Positions 1 to 6,591 of a stretch of 10,342 nt of DNA are shown here, in pieces. The DNA lies in NCBI GenBank assembly GCA_964487845.1, contig CAZASK010000039.1, positions 1 to 10,342 of the forward strand, given 5' to 3'. Each line of letters opens with the position of its first letter. Position 1 is the stretch's first letter. The notes below the pieces were generated by a model. The model did no database searches. It was not told where the DNA came from and was given only the letters and a program-made list of their open reading frames with translations. Source of the stretch: CAZASK01 sp964487845. Lineage in GTDB: Bacteria; Chlamydiota; Chlamydiia; Chlamydiales; FEN-1388. The translations under genes and the position numbers were made by a program.

Positions 1-375
1 TTCCGAAGAATCTACAATGCTTAGGGGGTCAATCTTTACCAGTATAGTTCTGGAAGGATCCAAAATTTCTTTTACAGAAATGTACTTTTTTCCTAGAATT
101 GTGGGGTTACTAACATTTTTGATAGTTATAAGTCTATCATCCTGAATATCAGAACTTCTTGCATATATGGTCTTTCCATCCAATGTGCAAGCTATGCTTT
201 TTTTGACGAGACCAAAAGTAAGAATGCTGAAAATATTTCTTATAATATGCACTGCTAATGAGTGCAATCGGACAGTATAGCAATCGACGTTCGTTTTTTT
301 GGGTTTGGACGTGTTTGTTACTATTTGTACTTCATTAATGTGAGAGATTTGTTTCGGTATTTGAAGAAATGACAT
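1..375 (-). CDS. Unknown protein, 5' part only (runs off left edge)
   Basis: An open frame of 125 codons starts at an ATG at 375-373 on the minus strand and is still open at base 1, so the C-terminus is outside the window. The start is well supported: a strong Shine-Dalgarno (AGGGAGG on the minus strand, plus-strand 385-391) lies 9 nt upstream of the ATG. I do not recognise the family. The visible protein begins MSFLQIPKQISH, has a hydrophobic stretch at about residues 38-57, and then a Cys-Thr-Leu-Asp-Gly-Lys-Thr segment near residue 63. A second basic/beta-like stretch follows (residues 82-118). The hydrophobic stretch followed by a Gly-Lys-Thr turn loosely recalls the N-terminal domain of the two genes at the right end of the window, but the match is too weak to call homology. 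It is transcribed divergently from the T3S operon. I am confident it is coding, not about its role. Confidence 0.72.
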   Translation of the reverse strand, partial: MSFLQIPKQISHINEVQIVTNTSKPKKTNVDCYTVRLHSLAVHIIRNIFSILTFGLVKKSIACTLDGKTIYARSSDIQDDRLITIKNVSNPTILGKKYISVKEILDPSRTILVKIDPLSIVDSSE

Positions 376-592
376 AGAAGAAAGCCTCCCTATATTTGAG
401 TATGCTTCGAATACTTTTCTCTAAAAAAAAGCCCGCTTATACTCTACTCTTGATGCGCAAATGGAATACGTATGCCTTTTTATTTGCACATGAGAGTTTA
501 ATGTCAATTGAAATCAACAGAAAATTTTATTTTCGTATACCGTTTGCAGATTGCAAAATCACTCTATGAATCAAAAATAGAAAAAAATAGGT

Positions 593-622
593 TTGAAAAT
601 TTACCTTATTTGCTAGTATGCA
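593..622 (+). promoter_or_regulatory. Candidate promoter for the sctJ operon
   Basis: TTGAAA (593-598) is followed 18 nt later by TATGCA (617-622). This would place transcription start near 629, just before the ribosome-binding site at 639-643. The -10 match is weak, and a 15-nt alternative pairing (TAGTAT at 614-619) is equally possible. It is a candidate by position and hexamer resemblance only. Confidence 0.28.
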
Positions 623-638
623 GTTTACTCAGCACAAT

Positions 639-643
639 AGGGA
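639..643 (+). promoter_or_regulatory. Ribosome-binding site that fixes the sctJ start
   Basis: AGGGA lies 7 nt before the ATG at 651. No comparable site precedes the in-frame ATG at 618. Starting at 651 also puts the lipoprotein signal peptide exactly at the N-terminus. Confidence 0.65.
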
Positions 644-650
644 TGTAGAT

Positions 651-1661
651 ATGAAATCATTGCAAAAATTGCCCCTCCAGCGTTTTTTCACCCTTTTTCT
701 GTTCGTTATTGCCAGCATAATCAGCTTTTCGAGCTGTGAATCGCGCAAAACGATTGTGAACGGTCTCGATGAAAAAGAAGCGAATGAAATACTCGTCTTC
801 TTGGCCGGAAAAAATATCGATGCTGCCAAAGTGGTGTCAAAAGAAGGCGCTGGAGCAGGTGGTGGCTCGAAAATCACTCTCTGGGATATTGCTGTTGATA
901 GCTCAAAGGCTACAGAAGCAATGGCTGTGCTTAATGCAAATGGCCTTCCTAGAAGGCGCGGACAAAATCTGCTCGATCTTTTCTCAGCAGGAGGTCTCGT
1001 CCCTTCCGAGATGCAAGAAAAGATACGCTACCAGGCAGGCTTGGCAGAGCAAATTGCGAGCACTATTAGAAAAATTGACGGCATTCTCGAGTGCGATGTG
1101 CAGCTTTCATTCCCTGAAGAGGACCCTCTTAACCCGCAGGCACAAAAAGGGAAAGCAACAGCCTCTGTATATGTAAAACATCAAGGCGTTCTCGATGACC
1201 CTAATAGCCATCTAACTACAAAGATCAAACGCCTTGTAGCGAGCAGCGTCAACGGCCTCGACTTCGATAATGTAACCGTCATTGGTGATAGAGCACGATT
1301 TTCTGATGTCAGTATTGAAGGGGGAAAATCTCGCGGTCCTTCTGAGAAAATGGAATACACGAGGGTCTGGTCTATCGTCTTAGCAAAAGACTCTCTCCTA
1401 CGCTTTCAAATCATCTTTTTCTCATTTTCGCTGATCATACTTGTCTTCTTGCTGATGATTCTGTGGATGGCATGGAAGCTCTATCCTGTACTCAAAAACC
1501 ATGGCGGAGTCAGCTTACTGTTCAAATTAGCGCCCCTTGAGCCTGTTTTTAAACAGCCTGCAGCCCCAACTACTGAAGCGGAAACTGCAGCAGCACCAGC
1601 AACTGTCGCTGCACAAGAAAATAAGGCACCAAAAGTTCAAGAAAATGTTGAATCGCCGTAA
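651..1661 (+). CDS. sctJ: T3S inner-membrane ring lipoprotein SctJ (YscJ/CdsJ/FliF family)
   Basis: SctJ forms the inner-membrane ring of the type III secretion basal body. I take the ATG at 651 (336 aa) rather than the upstream in-frame ATG at 618, because of the AGGGA site and because the protein then opens with a basic, hydrophobic signal peptide. That peptide ends in a lipobox-like Phe-Ser-Ser-Cys, with the lipidated cysteine at residue 29. The YscJ signature follows at once (IVNGLDEKEANEILVFL, near residues 35-51). A second ring-building domain spans roughly residues 120-215, containing the conserved RKIDGI segment and a PEEDPLNP loop. One transmembrane helix lies at about residues 253-278, with a cytosolic Pro/Ala-rich tail. 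Length is close to chlamydial CdsJ. It is first in a tightly packed operon; the next gene starts 15 nt downstream. Family assignment is secure from sequence. Confidence 0.95.
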   Translation: MKSLQKLPLQRFFTLFLFVIASIISFSSCESRKTIVNGLDEKEANEILVFLAGKNIDAAKVVSKEGAGAGGGSKITLWDIAVDSSKATEAMAVLNANGLPRRRGQNLLDLFSAGGLVPSEMQEKIRYQAGLAEQIASTIRKIDGILECDVQLSFPEEDPLNPQAQKGKATASVYVKHQGVLDDPNSHLTTKIKRLVASSVNGLDFDNVTVIGDRARFSDVSIEGGKSRGPSEKMEYTRVWSIVLAKDSLLRFQIIFFSFSLIILVFLLMILWMAWKLYPVLKNHGGVSLLFKLAPLEPVFKQPAAPTTEAETAAAPATVAAQENKAPKVQENVESP

Positions 1662-1676
1662 AGGAATAGAATTTGC

Positions 1677-2552
1677 ATGCTCACAAAAAATAGCGCGCTC
1701 TTCTTTCAACTTCTCGCCTCCAAATTTTGTAGAGGTGGCGTAAACAGCTTAAGTAGAATGTTGCCTTCACATATATCTCAAGCTGTTCACGCAGCACCGG
1801 CAACGAGCGCCAAGGATCCGACAGCACTTCTCTTTTCCCCATCTCAGTGGATACGGTCTATACATTACTCTTGGCTGCAAGAAGCATTGCAGAAGGTGCC
1901 AGCCAGCTTTCAGAAGGTTGTGATATCGGCGATGCCACACGACATCGCAGCAGCACTTGCCCCTGAAGAAAATGCACTTGCTCACTACCCAGAAAAAATT
2001 TCTGCACTCATCATCAGATCGTTTTATGACACTTTCCTTGTCTATGATCCAGAAGCTCTGTCCATCATGCCAAAAGCACTCATGCCCTCGACAGACCTCG
2101 ACTGGATGCTCTCTTTGTCAAAACATGATCTTGTAGAACTCATCGATCTTATGGCAATGTATGATCTTGCAGATGAAGTAAGGCATGTCGTCGACAGAAA
2201 ATTACTCCAGATGATTGTAGGCAGGCTCCAGCAGAATTTGCAGCGCTTCTTGCGCTCTTGCATGTCTCAGAAGACAAAACTTGCAATGGCCCCTCTTCAT
2301 ATCGAGCAGATTTACAAAGATGAAAAACAATTTCATAAAATCCTCCATAAGCGAGGCATTCAAAGACTTTCTATCGCCCTATCAGGACAATCGGTAGATT
2401 TTATTTGGCATATCCTGCATACATTAGATACTGGAAGAGGGCGCTTATTGAAAAAGCAGATACAGCATGATGCCCAGCCGACAACAGCTCCGGCAAAGAT
2501 GCAGCTTATGGTTGCGCTGCAGTACATGAAAGATATGAGAAAACACCCATGA
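1677..2552 (+). CDS. T3S accessory protein, SctK-like (CT560 position)
   Basis: A 291-aa, mostly helical protein without clear membrane segments, placed between sctJ and sctL. In Chlamydia this position is held by CT560, regarded as a divergent SctK-like component that in other systems helps assemble the cytosolic sorting platform with SctQ and SctL. Visible features are a hydrophobic patch near residues 60-110 (WLQEALQKVPASFQKVV) and a helical region rich in Asp/Leu at about 130-185. A basic C-terminal third carries a Gln/Pro-rich linker near residue 265. The start at 1677 is preceded by AAGGAA 10 nt upstream. The stop overlaps the sctL start (ATGA, 2549-2552), which suggests translational coupling. 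SctK proteins diverge too fast for me to confirm by eye, so the function rests mainly on gene order. Confidence 0.8.
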   Translation: MLTKNSALFFQLLASKFCRGGVNSLSRMLPSHISQAVHAAPATSAKDPTALLFSPSQWIRSIHYSWLQEALQKVPASFQKVVISAMPHDIAAALAPEENALAHYPEKISALIIRSFYDTFLVYDPEALSIMPKALMPSTDLDWMLSLSKHDLVELIDLMAMYDLADEVRHVVDRKLLQMIVGRLQQNLQRFLRSCMSQKTKLAMAPLHIEQIYKDEKQFHKILHKRGIQRLSIALSGQSVDFIWHILHTLDTGRGRLLKKQIQHDAQPTTAPAKMQLMVALQYMKDMRKHP

Positions 2553-3211
2553 ATAAAAAATACTTTAGCTTAATATCTGGAACCGAGGTTGCGAAGGCGC
2601 CACAAGCGAAAGTCATCCCTGCGGACGCCTTTTCTACATTAGTTACAGGAAAAGAGCTCCTTGAACGTATACAGCAAGAAGCAGAAGCTTATAGAAAAAA
2701 GGTAATTACAGACTCTGAGGTGATCAAAGAGGATGCCCTCAAGGCAGGTTTTGAGCAGGGTTATACTGAGTGGGTGCAGCATATTGCCAAGCTTGAAGAT
2801 GAAATCAAGCGCGTGCGGCAAGAGCTTCAAAAGCTTGTCATGCCTATTGCGCTCACCGCTGCAAAAAAAATAGTCGCTGGAGAGCTCAAAAGCTCCCCAG
2901 AGCAGATTCTCACTATTGTCAAAACCACGTTAAAATCTGTCGCTCAGCATAAAAAAATCGTCATCTATATCAGCAAACAAGATTTTCAGGTCATCGACAC
3001 AAATAAAAATGAACTCAAGGCAATGTTTGAGCAGCTTGAATCTCTCTCTATTAGAGAAAGAGATGATGTCGAACAAGGAGGGTGTATCATCGAAACAGAA
3101 TATGGCATCATCAACGCTCAACTCAAAGATCGCTGGAGAACTCTTGAAGCTGCTTTTGAAGCACTCTATGATCAAATCAAGCAAGAATCTACAACTACGG
3201 AGAGTGCATGA
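2549..3211 (+). CDS. sctL: T3S ATPase stator protein SctL (YscL/HrpE/FliH family)
   Basis: SctL binds the export ATPase SctN, restrains it and links it to the cytosolic sorting platform. The 220-aa length matches chlamydial CdsL. Residues about 35-97 form a charged, probably coiled-coil helix that includes the FliH-like segment FEQGYTEW (68-75). A conserved globular domain follows, with ALTAAKKIVAGEL at 101-113. A strongly family-like C-terminal stretch has GGCIIETE at 177-184, then a helix from about 186 to 206. It starts inside the stop of the SctK-like gene and ends inside the sctR start (ATGA at both junctions). There is little independent Shine-Dalgarno, so reinitiation from the upstream gene is likely. 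Confidence 0.93.
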   Translation: MNKKYFSLISGTEVAKAPQAKVIPADAFSTLVTGKELLERIQQEAEAYRKKVITDSEVIKEDALKAGFEQGYTEWVQHIAKLEDEIKRVRQELQKLVMPIALTAAKKIVAGELKSSPEQILTIVKTTLKSVAQHKKIVIYISKQDFQVIDTNKNELKAMFEQLESLSIRERDDVEQGGCIIETEYGIINAQLKDRWRTLEAAFEALYDQIKQESTTTESA

Positions 3212-4047
3212 AGCGCTTTGTTTTGCTGCTCCTATTTCTTATATGTATACATCCTCTCGCAGCAGCTGAAGGACCGAGGGGAACTCAAACTATTGCAGCA
3301 ACATCAAATACATCTACAAAAAAAAGCGGGACCGTCATAAAAAAGACTCCCGACATATCAGATCTTTCTTCTCTCGAAAGACCCTCACTTGTGACCCAAG
3401 GCGCAGCTATTGTCTTCATGTCGCTTTTGCCTTTCTTGGTGATGATTCTTTCTTCTTTTGTCAAGATTGTAGTAGTTCTTTCCTTATTAAGAAGTGCTTT
3501 AGGCGTACAACAAGCGCCTCCAAACCAGGTCATTAACGGTATTGCCTTCTTGCTGAGCATCTATGTGATGTTTCCAACAGGCGTCAAAATGTACGAAGCG
3601 TCCAAGACGGTGACCTCCAGAACTCCCCCACCTCAAGAGATGCTGACAGGACAGTCTGCGGCCTATGTGCTAGAGATAGCTTCTGCAACAAAGGAGCCAC
3701 TGCGTGATTTTTTGCGCAACAACTCCCTTGTCAAACATCAGCGAACCTTTTTTAAAACAGTATATCGTCTTATGCCAGATGAAGATAGAGACCTCATCAA
3801 ACCAGATGACTTTATCATTTTAGTGCCCTCATTTATCACCTCACAGCTAAAAGCTGCCTTTGAAATTGGGGTGCTGATCTATATTCCATTTTTTGTAATC
3901 GACCTGGTGGTGTCTAATATCTTGCTTGCTATGGGGATGATGATGCTTTCTCCTGTCACCATATCAATGCCTCTCAAGCTCTTTTTGCTAGTCATGCTTG
4001 ATGGATGGACGCTGCTTATTGAAGGACTTGTCGCCACATTTAGATAG
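3208..4047 (+). CDS. sctR: T3S export-gate subunit SctR (YscR/FliP family)
   Basis: SctR is the five-copy core subunit of the inner-membrane export gate and assembles with SctS and SctT. The 279-aa protein begins with a cleavable-looking signal peptide (residues 1-20, ending LAAA). A Ser/Thr/Lys-rich linker (about 25-60) comes next, then the FliP core. The first core helices are at about 62-82 and 84-95, leading into the hallmark LLRSALGVQQAPPNQVINGI (93-112). A soluble domain covers roughly 125-205. The C-terminal membrane part carries PSFITSQLKAAFEIG (207-221) and a Met-rich segment near 241-249 (second FliP signature). The ATG overlaps the sctL stop, and sctS follows after 14 nt. Identification is secure. 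Confidence 0.97.
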   Translation: MKRFVLLLLFLICIHPLAAAEGPRGTQTIAATSNTSTKKSGTVIKKTPDISDLSSLERPSLVTQGAAIVFMSLLPFLVMILSSFVKIVVVLSLLRSALGVQQAPPNQVINGIAFLLSIYVMFPTGVKMYEASKTVTSRTPPPQEMLTGQSAAYVLEIASATKEPLRDFLRNNSLVKHQRTFFKTVYRLMPDEDRDLIKPDDFIILVPSFITSQLKAAFEIGVLIYIPFFVIDLVVSNILLAMGMMMLSPVTISMPLKLFLLVMLDGWTLLIEGLVATFR

Positions 4048-4061
4048 AGGATGAAAAACCG

Positions 4062-4337
4062 ATGTTTCAAAATCAAGTAGTCCACTATGCCTATCAAGGG
4101 CTTTTGCTGATTTTGATTTTGTCAGCTCCACCTGTATTGATCAGTATGTTCCTGGGAACTATTGTGGCTATCTTTCAGGCAGCTACGCAAATTCAAGAGC
4201 AGACGCTCTCTTTTGTTGTAAAGCTTGTAGCTGTAGTTCTGACGCTCATGATCATGGGCGGCTGGCTTGGAGGGCAGATTATGTCCTTTGCATCGGCTAT
4301 TTTTTCAAATTTTGCGATCTGGAGCATGGGAGGATGA
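4062..4337 (+). CDS. sctS: T3S export-gate subunit SctS (YscS/FliQ family)
   Basis: A 91-aa protein of the usual FliQ-family length with two transmembrane helices, at about residues 12-38 and 52-74. SctS packs around the SctR-SctT core of the export gate. The diagnostic segment between the helices is present: SAPPVLISMFLGTIVA at 21-36, then QIQEQTLSF at 43-51. The normally conserved Pro-Lys after this motif reads Val-Lys here (53-54). AGAGGA at 4046-4051, overlapping the sctR stop, is the likely ribosome-binding site, 10 nt from the ATG. This is the last gene of the tight sctJ-sctS run. Confidence 0.96.
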   Translation: MFQNQVVHYAYQGLLLILILSAPPVLISMFLGTIVAIFQAATQIQEQTLSFVVKLVAVVLTLMIMGGWLGGQIMSFASAIFSNFAIWSMGG

Positions 4338-4383
4338 TAAGAATCCTCGATCTTTGCCTTATGAGGAAATTCCCTCTTATAGA

Positions 4384-4412
4384 TTGTATTTTTATACTAA
4401 TTTTCATATCAT
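4384..4412 (+). promoter_or_regulatory. Candidate promoter for the gene between sctS and sctT
   Basis: TTGTAT (4384-4389) and TATCAT (4407-4412) are separated by exactly 17 nt. This would place transcription start near 4419, just ahead of the ribosome-binding site at 4430-4434. It lies in the 88-nt gap after sctS, the first sizeable gap in the operon. It suggests the next gene can be transcribed separately from the T3S genes. The call is from sequence resemblance only. Confidence 0.42.
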
Positions 4413-4429
4413 TATCTGATACTAAATGC

Positions 4430-4434
4430 AAAGG
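4430..4434 (+). promoter_or_regulatory. Ribosome-binding site that selects the start at 4444
   Basis: AAAGG lies 9 nt before the ATG at 4444. The in-frame ATG at 4426 has no upstream site and would overlap this motif, so 4444 is the better start. Confidence 0.5.
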
Positions 4435-4443
4435 TCTATTTTC

Positions 4444-5424
4444 ATGATCAGATTAATTCGTAAAATAAACTTTACACTATTTACTAATTGTATTCTTATC
4501 TGTGCAGCGCTCTTTTTATGCGCACGACTCCATCATGTGAGTAAAAAAATAGCAGAAATGCAGCGTGATGAATCAGGTTTTTCTCTCAGTAATATTGAAT
4601 GCCGTTTTGACCATCGAAAGGACTGGGAAACCCCAACTGCTGATAGCCAGACTGAGGTCATCAACGTAATCACACAACAGCCATTTTACTGGCTTGCAAA
4701 AGGCTTTCAAGCATACGCCCTTATCAGCCAAGATAACGAATACGTTTTAAAATTCTTTCAACAGCAGAGACTGCGTAAAAAGTCATTTATCGATTACCCG
4801 CTTTCTTTTATTTTCAGTACGAAATTTAAAGACAAGATGACACGCGCAGAGGCTCATAAAGAAGAACTCTACTCAAGCTCAAAACTCTCATTTGAGGAGA
4901 TCCCTGAGGAAACAGGCATCATCTATGTCCACCTTAATCGTACTGAAAACGTACTCCGTAACATCAAACTTATCAACCCGAAAGGCCGGGTTTTAAAGAT
5001 AAAACTAGATGACACAAGCTTTATGATACAGCGGCGCGCAGATTATATCGTCCCGACGCTGACGAAGCTTGCAAAAGAGGGGAAGCTTGACGAGGCAAAG
5101 CAAAGACTGGATCAAATTTTTGATCTTCTTCTTACTCTTGCCAAAAAGGGTATTGTAGATGGGGATACTTCACTTATTCGCAATAACAACATGGGATTGA
5201 GTGCAACTCGTGCTATTTATATCGATACTGGACATCTGCAAAAACAAAAAAATCTGAATGTCCTTGATCGCATGAAATATGAGTTTACCGTTCGACTAGC
5301 GCCACTCCATATATGGGCAAAAATCATCCACCCAGAGCTAGCCTCCTATTTTGAAAAAAGAAAGGAAGAAATTCTTGCCTCTATACCTGCTGATCTCCAA
5401 GCTGGAGAAGCTACCACTCGGTAG
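4444..5424 (+). CDS. Membrane-anchored protein of unknown function, possibly kinase-like, between sctS and sctT
   Basis: A 326-aa protein I cannot name. Seen directly: a basic N-terminus and one hydrophobic segment (about residues 8-28), then a soluble domain that would lie on one side of the inner membrane. The soluble part has a pattern that recalls eukaryotic-type kinase folds. A KGFQAYALIS strand pair is followed by YVLKFF (about residues 86-105), with a lysine where an ATP-binding lysine would sit. Later come GIVDGDTSLIRNN (about 236-248) and YIDTG (about 259-263), resembling a catalytic loop with Asp/Asn and a metal-binding Asp-x-Gly. The Asp-to-Asn spacing is not canonical and there is no HRD, so this is only a hypothesis. 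In Chlamydia sctS and sctT are adjacent, making this an insertion. It has its own candidate promoter and a hairpin at its 3' end, so it may be regulated apart from the T3S operon. The in-frame ATG at 4426 would add six residues. Confidence 0.8.
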   Translation: MIRLIRKINFTLFTNCILICAALFLCARLHHVSKKIAEMQRDESGFSLSNIECRFDHRKDWETPTADSQTEVINVITQQPFYWLAKGFQAYALISQDNEYVLKFFQQQRLRKKSFIDYPLSFIFSTKFKDKMTRAEAHKEELYSSSKLSFEEIPEETGIIYVHLNRTENVLRNIKLINPKGRVLKIKLDDTSFMIQRRADYIVPTLTKLAKEGKLDEAKQRLDQIFDLLLTLAKKGIVDGDTSLIRNNNMGLSATRAIYIDTGHLQKQKNLNVLDRMKYEFTVRLAPLHIWAKIIHPELASYFEKRKEEILASIPADLQAGEATTR

Positions 5425-5431
5425 CTTCTTC
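5404..5431 (+). terminator. Strong hairpin overlapping the stop codon of the gene between sctS and sctT
   Basis: GAAGCTACC (5407-5415) and GGTAGCTTC (5420-5428) pair perfectly around the 4-nt loop ACTC. An outer A-T, a G-U and a G-C pair extend the stem to about 12 bp. The stop codon (5422-5424) lies inside the stem. Only a short mixed T/C run follows, so as an intrinsic terminator it is incomplete; it could also slow transcription or protect the mRNA 3' end. It lies 66 nt before sctT. Confidence 0.6.
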
Positions 5432-5497
5432 TGAGATAGCCTGCTATTTCATAAGACTTTTTATCCCAAAACACGTATATATCTATTCATACTCGTT

Positions 5498-6376
5498 ATG
5501 TGCTCGCTATTTGAGGTCAGTGTGGATTATGTAACGCTCTTTTCGAACAGCCCCCTCTTTCGGGAATCTCCCATGACGGTGCTTTCGCTTATCTTCATTA
5601 TGATCTGCCGCATTGCGCCTGTGGTGACCTTAGCGCCATTTTTTGGAGCTCGCATCCTTCCACACCCAGTGAAGGTCATCTTGAGCCTATGTCTTTTGAC
5701 GATGGTGTTGCCAAAAATCATGCACACACAAATTGAGCCTTTGCATTTTGATTTGAGGCTCATCTTCCTTGCGATGAAAGAGCTCTTCTTGGGCACGGTC
5801 ATGGGCTTTTTCCTCAGCCTTCCCTTCCTTGTCGTCTCCGGCTCTGGCGTCATCATCGACCACCAAAGAGGTGCAGCGAGCTTGATGACAAACGACACAA
5901 CGATTCAAAATCAGTCCTCACCTCTCGGTACTCTCTACAACCTCACACTCATCGTCGTCTTCTTTAACCTTGATGGTCCTTTTTATGTCTGTGACACCAT
6001 CTTAAGCTCCTATGACATCGTCCCTCCAGACAAGTTCGTCAGCCCCTACTTCTTTACTCCAGGTAGTCTTTTACATGAACGTATTGTAAAGGCAATGTAT
6101 GAATTTGTTGCGCTCATGCTCAAGCTTGCCATGCCAGGGCTTCTTGTTATTTTGATGACAGACACCTTTCTTGGAATCATCAACAGACTCGCACCTCAAG
6201 TGCAGATTACCTTCCTTGGGATGGGTCTTAAGTCATGGCTTGCGCTGCTCATGGTATGCATCGGCTGGAATGCCTTTATAGGGGAGATGGGCACTCAGAC
6301 ACTCAAATTCCTCGAAGAGTTTCTCAAACTTGTCCGCGAGTTCGGCTATGGCGGCATAGCACCATCTGCTTCATAA
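5498..6376 (+). CDS. sctT: T3S export-gate subunit SctT (YscT/FliR family)
   Basis: SctT is the single-copy subunit that completes the SctR5-SctS4-SctT1 export gate in the inner membrane. The 292-aa protein has the expected run of hydrophobic helices, at about residues 28-46, 57-72, 86-120, 148-158, 198-221 and 240-262. It also carries strong FliR-family signatures. One is GSGVIIDHQRGAASLMTNDT at 116-135, then QNQSSPLGTLY at 137-147. The other is a conserved segment starting TDTFLGIINRLAPQVQ at 221-236. The ATG at 5498 lacks a Shine-Dalgarno. A GTG at 5522 (residue 9) has GAGG 5 nt upstream and could be the true start; both keep the pre-TM segment seen in chlamydial homologues. A weak promoter-like pair (GACTTT/TATATC, 5455-5483) precedes it. 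The gene is separated from sctS by an unrelated gene. An IS630 element begins 10 nt after the stop. Confidence 0.96.
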   Translation: MCSLFEVSVDYVTLFSNSPLFRESPMTVLSLIFIMICRIAPVVTLAPFFGARILPHPVKVILSLCLLTMVLPKIMHTQIEPLHFDLRLIFLAMKELFLGTVMGFFLSLPFLVVSGSGVIIDHQRGAASLMTNDTTIQNQSSPLGTLYNLTLIVVFFNLDGPFYVCDTILSSYDIVPPDKFVSPYFFTPGSLLHERIVKAMYEFVALMLKLAMPGLLVILMTDTFLGIINRLAPQVQITFLGMGLKSWLALLMVCIGWNAFIGEMGTQTLKFLEEFLKLVREFGYGGIAPSAS

Positions 6377-6386
6377 CTCACTCTTA

Positions 6387-6413
6387 TAGTAAATTGTGTT
6401 TAATTTTTCATGT
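6387..6413 (+). repeat. Left terminal inverted repeat of the IS630-family element
   Basis: It begins TAGTAAATT and ends TTTTTCATGT. It matches the reverse complement of 7677-7703 except at two adjacent bases (GT here, CC in the other end). Confidence 0.9.
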
Positions 6414-6430
6414 GTATGAGATAGTCTATA

Positions 6431-6574
6431 ATGATGGCATACTCACACCATTTAAGAATAAAAGCATTGGATTATCTTGAGAAAGGAAGCTCCCAAGTAG
6501 AGGTAAGCAGAATTTTTGGAATTACAACCAGAACCTTAATCAATTGGATCAAACGGAAAAAAGCAGGCTGTCTA
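6431..6574 (+). pseudogene. IS630-family transposase, N-terminal fragment (DNA-binding part)
   Basis: Translation from the ATG at 6431 gives 48 residues of outer-element sequence (MMAYSHHLRIKALDYLEKGS, then an SQVEVSRIFGITTRTLINWI helix-turn-helix and a basic KRKKAG tail). This is the typical N-terminal DNA-binding end of an IS630 transposase. The reading frame then runs into the inner IS5-family element and stops 30 nt inside it, at 6602-6604. It is not joined to the catalytic half. Even with the inner element and one TA removed, the remaining 3' part would be out of frame. Confidence 0.82.
6573..6574. repeat. TA target duplication flanking the inner IS5-family element
   Basis: TA at 6573-6574 abuts the left end of the inner element, and TA at 7248-7249 abuts its right end. 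A two-base TA duplication fits the IS427-like branch of the IS5 family. Two bases could match by chance. Confidence 0.55.
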
Positions 6575-6591
6575 GGCCCTGTCCCTAAAGT
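6575..6591 (+). repeat. Left terminal inverted repeat of the inner IS5-family element
   Basis: GGCCCTGTCCCTAAAGT matches 16 of 17 bases of the reverse complement of 7231-7247 (GGCTCTGTCCCTAAAGT). The transposase stop codon (minus strand, 6585-6587) lies inside this repeat. Confidence 0.9.

Larger units (their letters stand above)
376..650. other. Divergent intergenic region upstream of sctJ
   Basis: About 275 AT-rich bases separate the minus-strand gene from sctJ. I see no gene here. It holds the ribosome-binding sites of both flanking genes, a short dyad TTTGCA-N3-TGCAAA at 543-557, and candidate promoter hexamers near 593-622. It is the natural place for control of the T3S operon, but I cannot name a regulator. 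Confidence 0.6.

Noticed and set aside
769..1176. 135-codon open frame overlapping sctJ in another frame
   Set aside because: It is a shadow of the secure sctJ coding frame, with no ribosome-binding site and no recognisable protein character.
4355..4382. Possible hairpin after sctS (GAGG...CCTC)
   Set aside because: Only about four consecutive pairs form before a mismatch and no T-tract follows directly; too weak to call a terminator.
5527..5908. Two minus-strand open frames (123 and 73 codons) opposite sctT
   Set aside because: They lie wholly antisense to strong FliR-family coding sequence; their Arg/Lys/Met-rich composition is typical of antisense shadows.
6235..6480. 81-codon open frame running from sctT into the IS630 left end
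   Set aside because: It overlaps sctT out of frame and crosses the insertion boundary, so it cannot be an ancestral gene; it has no ribosome-binding site.
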